Part shown: piece after piece, positions 11,042 to 22,858 of the stretch
Numbering within the stretch: the stretch's first letter is position 1
Layout: each line of letters opens with the position of its first letter
Source: Malachius bipustulatus
Lineage: Eukaryota; Arthropoda; Insecta; Coleoptera; Melyridae
Length of the DNA: 64,000 nucleotides
Assembly (NCBI GenBank): GCA_910589415.1
Contig: OU342630.1
Coordinates: 81,402,186 to 81,466,185, forward strand
Direction of reading: 5' to 3'
Made by a program: the position numbers and the translations under genes
The notes under the pieces: model-generated
Databases searched by the model: none
Seen by the model: only the letters and a program-made list of their open reading frames with translations
Told to the model about the DNA's origin: nothing

Positions 11042-13385
11042 CTACAATAAAGAAATATATCATAAGAATACAGAATAAATATTAGGAATCAATACTAAAC
11101 AGAATAGATTCTAATAGAACATTAAATAAAATATTTACTGTATAGTTCATAACCATCGTTAAAAGAATGAACCCTCGTATCAAGAATTATGGTAAATTAG
11201 TATTTGAAAGTGACATTTTTCGCACAAGCGGAAAAACACCGGCTCCTTAAAGCGAGTGTGTAATTCCGCAAGTGCGACATTGTACTCCCAATAGCATATA
11301 GTAACAAATGATTTTATGATGCACCCACTTAATATCTAACTGTAGTATTATACTTTTCAAATTAAATGGGAAGTTTTACAAATATATTTTGTCACTACCA
11401 CATTGGTAAGTCGATATTTCACTGTTAAAAAGTCGACTATAATGGAAAATAAAACAAATGTAGGTCAATACAATGAAGACTGTACCTAAGGAAAGGAAAA
11501 AGGATTTACCGCGGCAGGTCACTTTCCGCAGGGGGTAACCACAATGGAAAAGTTCGTCTCTAATAATCAAAATTATCAAAATGGAGGCAGACCTAGCAAC
11601 GCCAGATTATAAATTCATAGTTTGAAACGTCATTGATAAACGTCACAATTTTTACAATTTATCATCATTTTTTGCTTTATTTTGTGGTTTGTAGTTACGG
11701 CTTTAAGGACCCCTGCGGTCCTCAAACGACCACCTCAGATAAAAAAAGTTCACTTACCCATCTTAGAACGCAAATAACTATTCTTTTGACTTCTGTGGCA
11801 AAGTATTTTCCATTGCCAGGCAACGTATTTTCTATTGCCTTTTCAGCTTGCGTTATGATTTGGAGTGGTTTCCATATCAGTTGCCGGTAAGTGGAAATGT
11901 CACGGACTAAGCGAAACAGCAAACGACTGCTTCTATCTCTTTTTAGACTACTCAACCCACTGTGCGCAAGCGTCGCGGTCTGTTGAGTCGAATCAGTCGA
12001 GACTGATGCGCGCTTGTAGGCATGTTCAATTCTCGGACATGCGCTTTGGGCTCGAAGTAGTTACGAAAGAGATAGATAGTCTGCACAGTAATGATTTCGT
12101 CCCTCTCCAGAACGCTACTAAGCAATATAGGAGTATTAGATATATGATAGATAACTAGCTCTTGCTCCTACCTAATCTAAATATTCAATTCAATTACACA
12201 GATTACACTTTTTCAATGCTCAAATATGAAACATCAAGAAGTGCTTTTGAACACATCCGGTATTCAAATAAATAATATGACGTACCTACTGAACTAATAA
12301 AGAGTAAAACTGTGAATATCTAAACCATAAGAAGTATCTCTATTAGTGTCTCACAACGGTAGTTAGCATGGCATTCACCAGAACGATCAATTGGCATTAT
12401 AGTCCTTCCTGATGTTTTATGTTTCAATATTTCAGTTAAAAATAAACGTCAATAATAAGAACATCGTCTGAAAATGTCAAAAGTACACCCACTTAATTGT
12501 TTTACCATAGTCACTACTCTTGACTAGGTAGTTTATAAGAACGTGTTGTCATAAAAAATGTTCAACACTGTTTTGATTATCATTATAGTAAGGTATGTGC
12601 AAGGGCTCACTTCCAGGCTATGCAAGTCATTCTGTTATTGACACATTTCATGTAAGGGAGCAAATAAAACCAAATTTTCGATACGAATACAATTGGATTG
12701 TAAAAAAAAAGGATGAATATTATTCTCATGAACAATGTTATAAAATATTTCAATCATTTCAAGTTTCGTGACAATTATTATGATTTTAATTTCTAAGTGA
12801 TGTTATTGTTCATTAAAACGAGAAAAATATCATATTGTTTCTTGAATCGTTCAGGAGGAAGGGCTTTATCAATAAAAAATCAAAAGTATAACCTGAAAGC
12901 CAAAATATCTAAATAAATATACTCATCCGTTTTCTTTGCACCGAGTGTATTTTAATAAACTTCTTACTTTCTGTATTATACATATTACATTACATATTAA
13001 ACATTAATAATTTTTTTTTAATTTTAAAAGAGGGAGCATCGGTCTTAACTGTGTAGGTAAGACATAGTCGCTCCACTCTGGTAATTTGGCTTTGAGACGA
13101 ACTCTTTAGCTACACACACTTTAAATTATATATTTTTGCCTTTTAAACGTTCGATCGCTTGTTTTACTTTTCACAGACATTCGAAAATGAATCTGAAAAG
13201 TAAAGCTGGCCGAGGTGAGTTTCGAACCCGCGATCTATGGCTTCGTGGGCCACATATTAAACATTTCAGCACCTTCAACACCAAGGGACTTAATGTTTTA
13301 AGAACCAAAAAAAAATTAATTAATTAAATAAATCGATATTCTATGGACACATCAATTTTATGATAAATAATTATAGTAGGATCAA
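11042..13385. other. Long intron between E5 and E4, with a GC-richer patch at about 11580-12160
   Basis: Mostly AT-rich. Between 11580 and 12160 the base composition rises and open frames exist on both strands (about 77 codons at 11722-11955 minus, 97 codons at 11865-12158 plus). None shows a motif I recognise. A decayed transposon or an unrelated exon are both possible. Confidence 0.35.
13200..13300 (-). repeat. Possible tRNA-derived SINE fragment
   Basis: The minus strand carries a sequence resembling an RNA polymerase III B box (GGTTCGAAACTC) preceded by a short stem-like stretch. I could not assign a clear A box or a tRNA fold, so this is only a hint of a SINE or tRNA relic. Confidence 0.2.
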
Positions 13386-13585
13386 TTATTTGTTAATAAG
13401 ATTCTCAACTTCCTTGTCTTTGTGCTTGTGTAAAATGTGACTGATTAGATGAGCTTTTTGAGCTCCCGAGTAGCTACAATGTGGACACCGGAAACTTTTC
13501 CTATTCCCACATTCATAAGTCTGATGTTTCCAAAGATTTTGTTTGAACTTATAAGCTTTTGAACACTTCAGACACTTATATTCAC
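13386..13585 (-). CDS. lola: lola alternative 3' terminal exon E5
   Basis: Acceptor TATTTTGTAG, then GT GAA TAT AAG TGC. 65 residues plus TAA. Finger 1 is C2HC (CLKC, YKFKQNLWKH, HQTYEC) and finger 2 is C2H2 (CPHCSYSGAQKAH, HILHKH), with a KDKEVENLINK tail. The GEYKC lead is shared with E13, and E6 has the related KYKC, so these three may form a subgroup. All eight zinc ligands are present. Confidence 0.87.
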
Positions 13586-14257
13586 CTACAAAATAAAGAA
13601 ACATGTCACAAAATTACAGTCTATATGATAATAATTATTCTAAATAAATATTTCCACTAGATTCGATATTAAAATAAGACTACATAATATTAGTATAGCT
13701 TTTAATCATGTAGAAAAATTACACCACCGTCTCCTATCAAGTTTTTCACGTTTTCTAAATCACATTTTTGAAATATATTACCCCGAAATTCGCCAAGTCA
13801 CGATTAAGTGCTATCATCATGAGCCTCCTCAAATTATTATTTGTAAAAACATAAATTAACTAGTAGCTAGATTTGTATAGGTATAGGTATATCTGAATTT
13901 TCCATAGACGAGTATAATAATTATTATTAAATAGTTTAATATGTATAGGTAATACAGTATAATATAAAAAATGCATCAATTACATTTTAAATGAAATTAA
14001 AAAACTAAATCGAATTTTCTTTGGACACTTCAATACTTGAAGCTCAAGGTGTTGAAAGTAATAAATAGGTATGAAATAAAAATTTACAAGTCGATCATAA
14101 TAGTAAATGATCTAAAAATCAATTAGGGACATAATAATAATGTGAAAAATTTTATTGTAGATAACAAAAATTTACTGTATAGGTACACAACAATATAAAA
14201 ACCTTCACATCAGATAAATGGCAAGGCCACGATCAATATTAATAATAAACTGTGGTA
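13586..14257. other. Intron between E6 and E5
   Basis: AT-rich, with the E6 3'UTR at the right end. A block at about 14010-14075 (TTTGGACAC ... GTTGAAAGTAATAAATAGG) recurs downstream of other exons in the block (near 16620, 17905, 19735, 24295 and 27190), a trace of shared duplication. Confidence 0.5.
14151..14156 (-). promoter_or_regulatory. Poly(A) signal AATAAA for exon E6
   Basis: AATAAA on the minus strand, about 100 bases past the E6 stop, in the shared context AATAAAATTTTTCACA. Confidence 0.65.
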
Positions 14258-14460
14258 TCAGTTTGTTAGCAGTACAATGCTGGCTTCCTTGTCTTTATGG
14301 TTGTGTCGAATGTGACTAATTACATGAACTTTTTGAGCCCCGGAGTAGCTGCAATGTGGACATCGGAATCTTTTCCTATTCCCGCATTCATAAGTCTGAT
14401 GTTTCCAAACTGATGTTTTGAACTTATAAGTTTTAAAACACTTCCGGCACTTATATTTTC
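14258..14460 (-). CDS. lola: lola alternative 3' terminal exon E6
   Basis: It has no internal ATG-started open frame of note, but reads cleanly from the acceptor TATTTTGTAG with GA completing the split codon. 66 residues plus TGA. Finger 1 C2HC (CRKC, FKTSVWKH, HQTYEC); finger 2 C2H2 (CPHCSYSGAQKVH, HIRHNH), then KDKEASIVLLTN. The FKTSVWKH helix is nearly that of E13 (FRTSVWKH), which marks these two as close sisters although they now lie 13 kb apart. All ligands are intact, unlike in E13. Confidence 0.87.
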
Positions 14461-16064
14461 CTACAAAATAAAGATAATGTCACAAGAGTACAGTCTACAC
14501 AATATTATTTCCGAATATCTACATAATAGAAGATTCGAGTTCGAAAATAAAAATATTACTACATAATATAGTAGTTTAAATTCAAAATGGAAAAATTAGA
14601 AAAATTAGCGAAATTTAGAAGAAGAAAAAATAGAAAAGTTATAGAAATATGAGCTTAATACATAATTGTAGAATATACACAACAATTATTTCTTAATTAC
14701 GGTTTCCCTAAGAAAGAAGCTTTTGTTAATTTTTATTATTATTACTGTTTAGAAGATTGTTTTCGGTTACTTTTTTGGCTTGTAAATATGCCAATTATTA
14801 TTATCTATTTAAATTTTTGTTTCATTAATTTCAATTTTTTATTTTTTTCTGCGACGGGCTATAAGTTTGACCTTTTTTCCCCGTTGACAGGTAGAAAAAT
14901 ACCTCATTATATGAGCTGCATCTTATCGGGGAAATAAATGAATTAGCAGGGAAATAAATGAGTACTTATTTCCCCGAAATGGCGGCTTAGGTATAGCTAC
15001 TATTAACACTCAGATAGCATTAAATTGATATCAAATATACGTAAAGGAAAGTTACCTTATTATCCAAATGGCAATTATTAAGGGAATTTTCATAATAATC
15101 ACTATCCATATTATTAAATTCACTCATCGAAAACTAACAAGAATCTTTGCAAAACTGTCTTCAATTTTAATTACATTAATATGACGTTTATGTAATAATT
15201 AAATCGTTTCGTTACCCAGGCAACATCAATTGCGATGAAAGACAGTTTGAAAATCCAAGTTTAACATAAATCATTTTTCCGACATAATTTTCAGTTATCT
15301 AACTACGTTTTTCGACATTCTAACACTGATATTTCTTCTCGCAGAAAAAAATTGTATATTACACACGAGAAAAAAGTGCGATTTTAGCTCTCGATGTGTT
15401 TGTCCCCTCCGCTAAACGCGTCGGGGACGAAATCACATCTCGAGCTAAAATCTATCACTTTTTTCTCTTATATAATAAATAACTATTATTCGAAATGATT
15501 TTTTCCTTTTTCCAGTTCAATCTTCAATGTCTACCTTCCATGTCTAGCTTTCATCATTTTTTGTACCATTTTAATTATTATTTATTTTTACTTATGATTG
15601 ATTACCTATGCCAAATAAATCCAAATTCACATTAATTATTATAATCAAATTTGTAATTTTTAAACACTCTACGCGTACTTCTTGTTTAACTAATGCTTAA
15701 AAACTATATCTCTTAAACTTAAAATGTTAATTCTTTGGGAATCAAAATAATATTGCATAAGTCCAACAGTAGATGTCAAGTTTACCTTTTTACTTCAACT
15801 TTAACTTATAAACTATATAACTATTAAAATTAAAAATATAAAAATTTAACATTATGTTGATTAACACACATCCCAAACACATTAGAAAAGAGTTCATGAT
15901 CTGTATAAGTCAAACATATTAATAGATATCCAAAACATCAATTTTATGAAAAAAAAATGTCATTTTAGGGTTAGGTACTTTATTAAAAAAATTCACTGCA
16001 TTAATCATGAATTAACACACTAAAAAAATAAAATCATCAAAAACGCCTCAATCAATTATTATTA
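14461..16064. other. Intron between E7 and E6
   Basis: AT-rich; holds a palindromic MITE-like element at 15355-15475 and no gene. The right end should be the E7 3'UTR. Confidence 0.4.
15355..15475. mobile_element. Palindromic MITE-like element
   Basis: About 120 bp with imperfect arms (ACGAGAAAAAAGTG and its complement, GATTTTAGCTC/GAGCTAAAATC) around a GC-rich centre. It is non-coding. The borders are approximate, and no target duplication is certain. Confidence 0.6.
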
Positions 16065-16273
16065 TTATTCTAGTGGACGGAAAATAGGACTCTTGGCTTC
16101 CTCGTCTTTATGTTTGAGTAGAATGTGACGAGTTAGGGTACATTTATGAGCCGCCGAGTAGCTGCAATGTGGACAGCTGAAGCTTTTCATCTTCCCGCAT
16201 TCATAAGTCTGATGTCTCCGAAGATGTTTTTTCCACTTGTAAGTTTTAAAACACTTCAGGCACTTATTATAAC
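16065..16273 (-). CDS. lola: lola alternative 3' terminal exon E7
   Basis: Acceptor CATTATTGTAG, then GT TAT AAT AAG TGC. 68 residues plus TAA. Finger 1 C2HC (CLKC, YKWKKHLRRH, HQTYEC); finger 2 C2H2 (CPHCSYSAAHKCTLTRH, HILLKH), then KDEEAKSPIFRPLE. The YKWK variant is shared only with E8 and E9, and the intron sequence upstream of all three is also alike, so they are recent tandem copies. Finger 2 has diverged most: AHKCTLTRH replaces AQKVHVNxH, changing likely base-contact positions. Confidence 0.87.
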
Positions 16274-16824
16274 CTACAATAATGAAAACGAAAGTTTTGA
16301 TTAGAACTTGAAATAAAATAATTACCTACTATGCATATACATACAGTTTACATCCATGTTGAATTATTAACCCCGGTACACATCAAAAACGATAATACAA
16401 TCAAAGTTTCCCTTATACTTAACTCTAAAGCCAGTAATCCGTTAAGTCAAGATCAAGACCACTGGTTTTGTCATTACCGTTATAGTTATAATCGTTATAT
16501 CTGGTTTTTGCATAATTTACTGGCAGTTGACAAAGTCTCAGTAGCCCTCAATAAATCCTTAAATTTAAGTTAACCAACAAATAAGTAATAAAAATAAATC
16601 AAATAAATCGAGTATTCTTTGGACACCTCAATAATAATGAAGTTGAAGATGTTGGCAGTAATAGATGGATAAAAAAATATTACATTGTAAAAAGTCTCAA
16701 AAAATAATAAAATGGTCAAAAAACAATTTTGTGAAAAATTTTATTACCAAAATTTTACTTCACAGGAAACAGGAAGTTCCAAACACAAGAAAACTAATCA
16801 TTACAGCGGCATCATTTTGTTAAC
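16274..16824. other. Intron between E8 and E7, part of a tandem duplicated unit
   Basis: Positions 16274-16480 match the sequence upstream of E8 (17013-17220) and E9 (18285-18500). The right part is the E8 3'UTR. The small open frame at 16331-16573 is a by-product of this repeat. Confidence 0.65.
16740..16745 (-). promoter_or_regulatory. Poly(A) signal AATAAA for exon E8
   Basis: AATAAA on the minus strand, 80 bases past the E8 stop, in the shared context AATAAAATTTTTCACA. Confidence 0.65.
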
Positions 16825-17012
16825 CTAACTTAGGACTTCCTTGTCTTTATGCTTCCGTAGAATGTGATCATTTACATGGACTTTTTGAGCCCCCGAGTAG
16901 CTACAATGTGGACACCGGAAACTTTTCTTATTCCCGCATTCATAAGTCTGATGTCTCCGAAGATGTTTTTTCCACTTGTAAGTTTTAAAACACTGAAGGC
17001 ATTTATGATAAC
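16825..17012 (-). CDS. lola: lola alternative 3' terminal exon E8
   Basis: Acceptor TTATTATTGTAG, then GT TAT CAT AAA TGC. 61 residues plus TAG. Finger 1 C2HC (CLQC, YKWKKHLRRH, HQTYEC); finger 2 C2H2 (CPHCSYSGAQKVHVNDH, HILRKH), then a short tail KDKEVLS. It is almost identical to E9: the differences are at a handful of positions, including YHKCLQC/YNKCLKC, KKHLRRH/KQHLWRH and NDH/NNH, several of which fall in the recognition helices. Confidence 0.88.
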
Positions 17013-18096
17013 CTACAATAATAAAAATGTAAGTTTCGATTAGAACTTGAAATAAAATAATTACCTACTACCTTATATATGCATATACCTATACAGTCTA
17101 CATGTATGTTGAATTATTAACCCCGGTTCACATCAAAAACGATAATAGAATCAAAGTTCCCATTATACTTAACTCTAAAGCCAGTAACCCGTTATTAAGT
17201 CAAGATCAAGACCACTGGTTTCGATAAAAATAAAAAAAAGGTCTATTTTATAATTCAGTTCTATCCATTGATGTAAAAACAATTTATACGGGGTGTTACT
17301 TGGCTTAATAATGACGACATTGTCTAATCTTTTAAATAGGACATCATGTATATTATTGTATTTTCAGATTGTCTGAGAAAAACCAGTGAGAATGATTTTC
17401 ACAATTTCACTTTAAAATGAGTATCTAGTTTATGGATTATAAACAAATGAAAGACGCTATTTTAGATTTTCAAAGTTGTTGTAGTTATACAGGCTGGTTA
17501 ACAATTCGGTGCTCACCATTATTGGGATCTCGGAAACGGTAAAAGATACCGGGTCGGTTGAATTAGAGAAAAGTTGCACAATTTTATGCTTATTAAGAGT
17601 CTGAAAGAAAATTTATGGAAACTTCAGGCGTTGCTGAAATGTCCACAAAAAAATATAAAATGGAGCATCGAATTGTAAACTAATGCTTCAACAGCTTTGA
17701 AAATTTAACTGTGTACACTGTTTTCAAAATGAAAAATTGCAACTTTCACTTGTACCTACCTACTCAATTTAATTTAAAAAAAAAAAACATGGCAATGTCA
17801 TTATTGAGCCAAACACCCTTTTTAAAAATTTTGCATCAATACAAAGTAGATTAAATTATAAAATTATTATTGGCTCGTTTTTTTTTTTTTAAATTTAATA
17901 TTTTTGTTGAGAGATGAAGATGTTGAGAGTAATAAATGGATAAGAAAATATTACATTGTAAAAAGTCTCAAAAAATATTAAAATAGTCAAAAATCAACTT
18001 TGTGAAAGATTTTATTATCAAAATTTTACCTTCACAGAAAACAGGAAGTTCCAAACATAAGAAAACTAATTATTACAGCGGTATCAATTTGTTAAC
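17013..18096. other. Intron between E9 and E8
   Basis: Part of the tandem unit described at 16620. It includes a remnant starting near 17490 that shares the GGTCGGTT..AATTAGAGAAAAGTTGCA block with the foldback element at 27702. Confidence 0.6.
18011..18016 (-). promoter_or_regulatory. Poly(A) signal AATAAA for exon E9
   Basis: AATAAA on the minus strand, 81 bases past the E9 stop, same distance and context as for E8. Confidence 0.65.
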
Positions 18097-18284
18097 CTAA
18101 TTTTGGACTTGCTTGTCTTTATGCTTCCGTAGAATGTGATTATTTACATGGACTTTTTGAGCCCCCGAGTAGCTACAATGTGGACACCGGAAACTTTTCT
18201 TATTCCCACATTCATAAGTCTGATGTCTCCAAAGATGTTGTTTCCACTTGTAAGTTTTAAAACACTTCAGGCATTTATTATAAC
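18097..18284 (-). CDS. lola: lola alternative 3' terminal exon E9
   Basis: Acceptor CATTATTGTAG, then GT TAT AAT AAA TGC. 61 residues plus TAG. Finger 1 C2HC (CLKC, YKWKQHLWRH, HQTYEC); finger 2 C2H2 (CPHCSYSGAQKVHVNNH, HILRKH), then KDKQVQN. It is the tandem sister of E8, and both sit in the same relation to the poly(A) signal and upstream intron. All ligands are intact and no stop interrupts it, so both copies appear to be under constraint or are very young. Confidence 0.88.
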
Positions 18285-19905
18285 CTACAATAATGAAAAT
18301 GAAAGTTTCGATTAGAACTTGAAATAAAATAACTACCTAGTATGCATATACATACAGTTTATACATTAATGTTGAAAAATTAACCCCGGTACACATCAAA
18401 AACGATAATAAAATGGGAAAAAAAGTTTCCATTATACTTAACTCTAAAGCCAGTAAATCCGTTAGGTCAAGATCAAGACCATTGGTTTTGTCATTACCGT
18501 TATAGTTATAATCGTTACCATATCAAGTAAATGGTCACTAGTTTACAAAATAGCTCGCAAAATAGTTGCTTATCAAACAAATTTGAAAAAAATAAATTAA
18601 TTTGTACCAAGAATCGTGTATATCTGGTTTTTGCATAATTTACTTAATTTATTTTTTTTTTTTTATAAAAATGAAAAACAAAGGTCAATTTTGTAACTCA
18701 GTTCTATCCATTGATGTGAAAACAATTTACATGGGATGCTACTTGGCTTAATGACGACGGCATTGTCTAATGTTTTAAATAGGACGCTTAAAAAGACGCT
18801 ATTTTAGATTTTCTAACTTGTTGTAATACAGGGTGGTTAACAATTCGATGCTCACCATTGGGATCTCGGAAAAGGTAAAAGATACCGGTCGGTTAAATTA
18901 GAGAAAAGTTGCACAATTTTATGCTTATTAGGAATCTGAAAGAAAATTTATGGAAACTTCAGGCAATGCTGAAATATCCATAAAAAAATTTAAAATGAAT
19001 ATTTTTATGGTGACCATCGAGTTGTTAACTAATGCTTCAACAGCTTTGAAAATCTAACTGTGTACACTGTTTTCAAAATGAAAAATGAAAAATTGCGACT
19101 TTCACTTGTATCTACCTACTCAATTTAAACTACAAAATAAATTGGCAATGTACTTATTACTGAGCCAAACACTGTAACAAAAGATATATGTACAAGAAAA
19201 TGGCTTACATGTCTTTGGGATTATGTTTTTATGTGGTATCCTCTTGTGTGAATGAAGTATGATGAAAATTATCATATTTTTCATCAGCCCTCTGGCAATA
19301 TTAAAATGCAATAAAATAGCAGACGGCCCCTTTAAACAATAATTGACGATATCATCATTGCTGAGTAAAGAAACACCCTACTTTGTATAAAAAATATTAC
19401 GTTACTTAATTTAATATATGTACACATAACGACCAAAAAAAATTTTAAAGTGATCTGTTATTTTTTTATTTTTTTAACTCCATTTTTGAAAACTCAACAT
19501 ATATTTACCGAATTGTTGCGTTTTTTTACCACTCATTATAGTATACGAGTACAACGATAATGATTAAATGTCAGTGCTTAAGCAAATAATATATTCAGTC
19601 CGTTTTATTGATTGTGATTTTTTTAATTTTTAAAAATATAGGTATAAGAAATTACAATAAACCCCTACTCTACGATAACCCTACATAATAAACACAATAG
19701 CATCTTAAACAACATGAACTAAATGTTAACACCTCAATAATAATGAAGCTGAGATGTTGAGAGTAATAAATGGATAAAAAAAACTACATTGTAAAAAATC
19801 TAAAAAAAATAATAGAATGGTCAAAAATCGTTTTTGTGAAATATTTTATTATTAAAATTTTACTTCACAGAAAACAGGATGTTCTAAACACAAGATAACT
19901 AATTA
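18285..19905. other. Intron between E10 and E9
   Basis: The left 900 bases belong to the duplicated unit (16620 entry). The rest is AT-rich with no gene; the right end is the E10 3'UTR, which again matches the 16630 and 17905 blocks. Confidence 0.5.
19845..19850 (-). promoter_or_regulatory. Poly(A) signal AATAAA for exon E10
   Basis: AATAAA on the minus strand, about 56 bases past the E10 stop, in the context AATAAAATATTTCACA, a one-base variant of the E6/E8 block. Confidence 0.6.
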
Positions 19906-20114
19906 TTACAGCGGCATATATTCGTTATCATCACTTTGGGCTTCATTGTCTTTATGCTTCCGTAGAATATGTCTCAGTACATGAACTTTTTGAGCTCCCA
20001 AGTAGCTACAATGTGGACACCGGAAGCTTTTCTTATTCCCGCATTCATAATTCTCATGTTTCCGAAGATTTTGTTTGAACTTATAAGCTTTTGAACAGTT
20101 CGAGCACTTATATC
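19906..20114 (-). CDS. lola: lola alternative 3' terminal exon E10
   Basis: Acceptor TTTATTGTAG, then GA TAT AAG TGC. 68 residues plus TAA. Finger 1 C2HC (CSNC, YKFKQNLRKH, HENYEC: the only member of the block with HENYEC instead of HQTYEC or HQIYEC); finger 2 C2H2 (CPHCSYLGAQKVHVLRH, HILRKH), then KDNEAQSDDNEYMPL, an acidic tail. The open frame runs 17 codons further upstream into the intron, but those codons precede the acceptor. Confidence 0.88.
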
Positions 20115-20635
20115 CTACAATAAAGAAATATGTCATAAAATTAGAGTCTAAATATTTCGGGACCAATACTAAACATACCAGTACCTATTCGTATAGATAT
20201 TAAAAATAGTACTGCATAGATAGTTTATGCCGAGGTTTATGCTAACTTGAAAAAAAAACACGAAAAATATTCGATATAAGTCTACAGCCAAGAATCCGTT
20301 AATTTAAGATCAAATGGTCAATGGTCAAGAGTTTACAAAATATCTGTTTAAAGTAAATATGTGATTGATTTACCCAAGTAACCTATTATACTTTTTTCGA
20401 GACGAATCATAGGGAATTCCCATGTTAATGTTTTAATTTCACGTTCTATCTCTATTATTACATTAATAGGTGTCAAATATTTTGGCATCTTGTTCGAGAG
20501 ATCAATTTTTTTTTTTTTCATATCAATATAGATATTTTTCTTCCTAACAGAACTATAAGAGATTTAATTCTTTAAAATGTGTAAATTATACATATCGATA
20601 ATAATAAAATTGCCTAATAAAAAAAATCGAAACAA
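20115..20635. other. Intron sequence upstream of E10
   Basis: AT-rich, no gene or repeat recognised. Confidence 0.4.
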
Positions 20636-22322
20636 TACAGGGTTACTGGTAACTGGATACATTCCTTTGGTGATCTGATAAAACAAGAGGTAAGGAGTAA
20701 ATTAACCCCAACATGCACTATATAAAACTCAATAGATTTTGAGATATTTCGATTTTCAACTTTTCTTAAAAAAATGGTTTCAAATGTCTTGAAATGTAAT
20801 TTTCAAAAAATTTACTTTAACTTTTTGATTTTTTTTTTTGCTGGAATACTTGTCCAATACTATGCTTCCTTCTGGATTAAAAAATATCCTGAGGTATTTC
20901 GATCGTGTGAAAATTTCAAAGAAAAACTTTCACAAACTATTTTTTTTAAATAAGATTTAAAAGTTTTTACCAGTTATTTTCGCAAAATTGTCAAGGCAAC
21001 TTGCGTACAAATTGTTTTAAAAACTTCCCTAGTATAATAGCTATCCAACAAGGTACGAATCTTGTACAAGAATAACAGAATCTCCCCGCTATGTACCGTT
21101 ACCGAGGAACAAATCCTCAAGTCGGGACGTTTTAAAAAAAATACGGCCCTGAATGGGGGTATTAAAATTCTCGGATCCGGTCCATTTTCAATAGGTCGTA
21201 TTTGGGGGTCACGAGCTTCGTCTCTACCAAGTTTCGTCCCGATCGGTAAAACTTTCAGACACTTAGAGTGGCTATTACTAGGCTATTCCCGAAAAATCCC
21301 GAAATTCCCGAAAAAATGACACTTCCCGGGAACGGATCCCGCCCATTTTCCATAGGCATCGTGCCACGGTGCGCCTCTTCAATCGAGCCAAATTTCAACT
21401 TTCCCACATGAAAACTGGCGGCTCTAGAGTGTTTCCTAGCAAAGTCACAGAAGTTTCGTAAGTATACGTATTCTTGTGCCCGAAAAATGTCTGTCTGTCG
21501 GTCTGTCTGTCTGTGATTTTGCTAGGAAACACTCTAGAGCCGCCAGTTTTCATGTGGGAAAGTTGAAATTTGGCTTGATTGAAGAGGCGCACCGTGGAAC
21601 GATGCCCATTGAAAATGAGCGGGATCCGTTCCCGGGAAGGGTCATTTTTTCGGGAACTTCGAGATTTTTCGGGAATAGCCTAGGAAACACTCTAAGTGTC
21701 TGAAAGTTTTACCGATCGGGACGAAACTTGGTAGGGACGAAGCTCGGGACCCCCAAATACGACCTGTTGAAGATGGGCCGGATCCGAGAATTTTAAGACC
21801 CCCGTTCAGGGCCGTATTTTTTTTTAAACGTCCCGACTTAAGGATTTGTTCCTCGGTAACGGTACATAGCGGGGAGATTCTGTTATTCTTGTACAAGATT
21901 CGTACCTTGTTAGATAGCTATTATACTAGGGAAGTTTTTAAAACAATTTGTACGCAAGTTGCCTTGACAATTTTGCGAAAATAACTGGTAAAAACTTTTA
22001 AATCTTATTTAAAAAAAATTGTTTGTGAAAGTTTTTCTTTGAAATTTTCACACGATCGAAATACCTCAGGATATTTTTTATTCCAGAAGGAAGCATAGTA
22101 TTGGACAAGTATTCCAGCAAAAAAAAAAATCAAAAAGTTAAAGTAAATTTTTTGAAAATTACATTTCAAGACATTTGAAACCATTTTTTTAAGAAAAGTT
22201 GAAAATCGAAATATCTCAAAATCTATTGAGTTTTATATAGTGCATGTTGGGGTTAATTTACTCCTTACCTCTTGTTTTATCAGATCACCAAAGGAATGTA
22301 TCCAGTTACCAGTAACCCTGTA
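20636..22322. mobile_element. Large palindromic foldback element (1.69 kb)
   Basis: Two nearly identical inverted arms of about 0.8 kb (20636-21450 and about 21510-22322) around a short centre with CTGT repeats (21487-21513). The ends read TACAGGGTTACTGG and its complement, so a TA target site is likely. It has no intact transposase; open frames at 21062-21319 (plus) and 21642-21896 (minus) are the same sequence read in each arm. The arms are less AT-rich near the centre than the intron around them. Confidence 0.85.
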
Positions 22323-22641
22323 TAAAACTATAGTTACCAAAGGAATAAAAAAATATGTCAGAAAATAACAAGGGACAGTTTAATTCATGGAATTTAGTGT
22401 AGCAGCATAATATGCAGATATTGTTTATGTGTATGTGTACTGTAATGGTAAAGGTCTTAGGCGTCTGTGGAGTACTTCAGAAGATTTCCTAAATGACGTC
22501 AACCTTCTCATAGAGTTTTTGGCCGTTCTTTTCAACGACTCAAAAAAAACTGGTTCAATTGTTACTCAACATAATAATAGAGGTGATCAAGTTTTATTTT
22601 TCTCAAAAATTTGTATGGCGAACACTATGACGTGAGCAGTT

Positions 22642-22858
22642 ACACCCATATCATATTCGACGCGTGCAGGCATTGCAACCAGTAAATTTCGATCGGCGTG
22701 TAGAGTTTTGCACTTGGTTGTTGCGAAAAATTACTGAAGATCCACTATTTTTAACTAGAATATTATGGACAGCTGAAGCCCGATTTAATTGGAATGAAAT
22801 TAATAACACCCATCCCATGACTACCATTTTTGAAGTTGCGATTTTAACACCGTTTTAG
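22642..22858 (+). pseudogene. Tc1/mariner-superfamily-like transposase fragment, broken
   Basis: The frame through HPYHIRRVQALQP and DRRVEFCTWLLRKI resembles the insect transposase region that leads up to the first catalytic Asp. The expected WTDES motif reads WTAEARF here, so the catalytic Asp is gone. A TGA interrupts the frame just upstream and the match fades after about 22850, so it is a dead fragment. Exact family not certain. Confidence 0.6.

Larger units (their letters stand above)
16620..19180 (-). repeat. Tandem duplication of a 1.3-kb unit carrying E8 and E9
   Basis: Unit 1 runs from about 16620 to 17890 and unit 2 from about 17905 to 19180. Each has the same order: 3'UTR block with poly(A) signal, terminal exon, upstream intron (ACCCCGGTACACATCAAAAACG), then a TACAGG-type repeat remnant (about 17490 and 18830). 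The two exons start 1,272 bases apart. A shorter partial copy extends upstream of E7. Confidence 0.8.

Noticed and set aside
13200..13300. A tRNA gene on the minus strand
   Set aside because: Only a B-box-like stretch is seen; no acceptor stem pairing or anticodon arm could be drawn, so it is kept only as a weak SINE hint.
21062..21896. Two similar open frames of about 85 codons on opposite strands
   Set aside because: They are the same sequence read in the two arms of the palindrome at 20636-22322; no domain and no codon bias.
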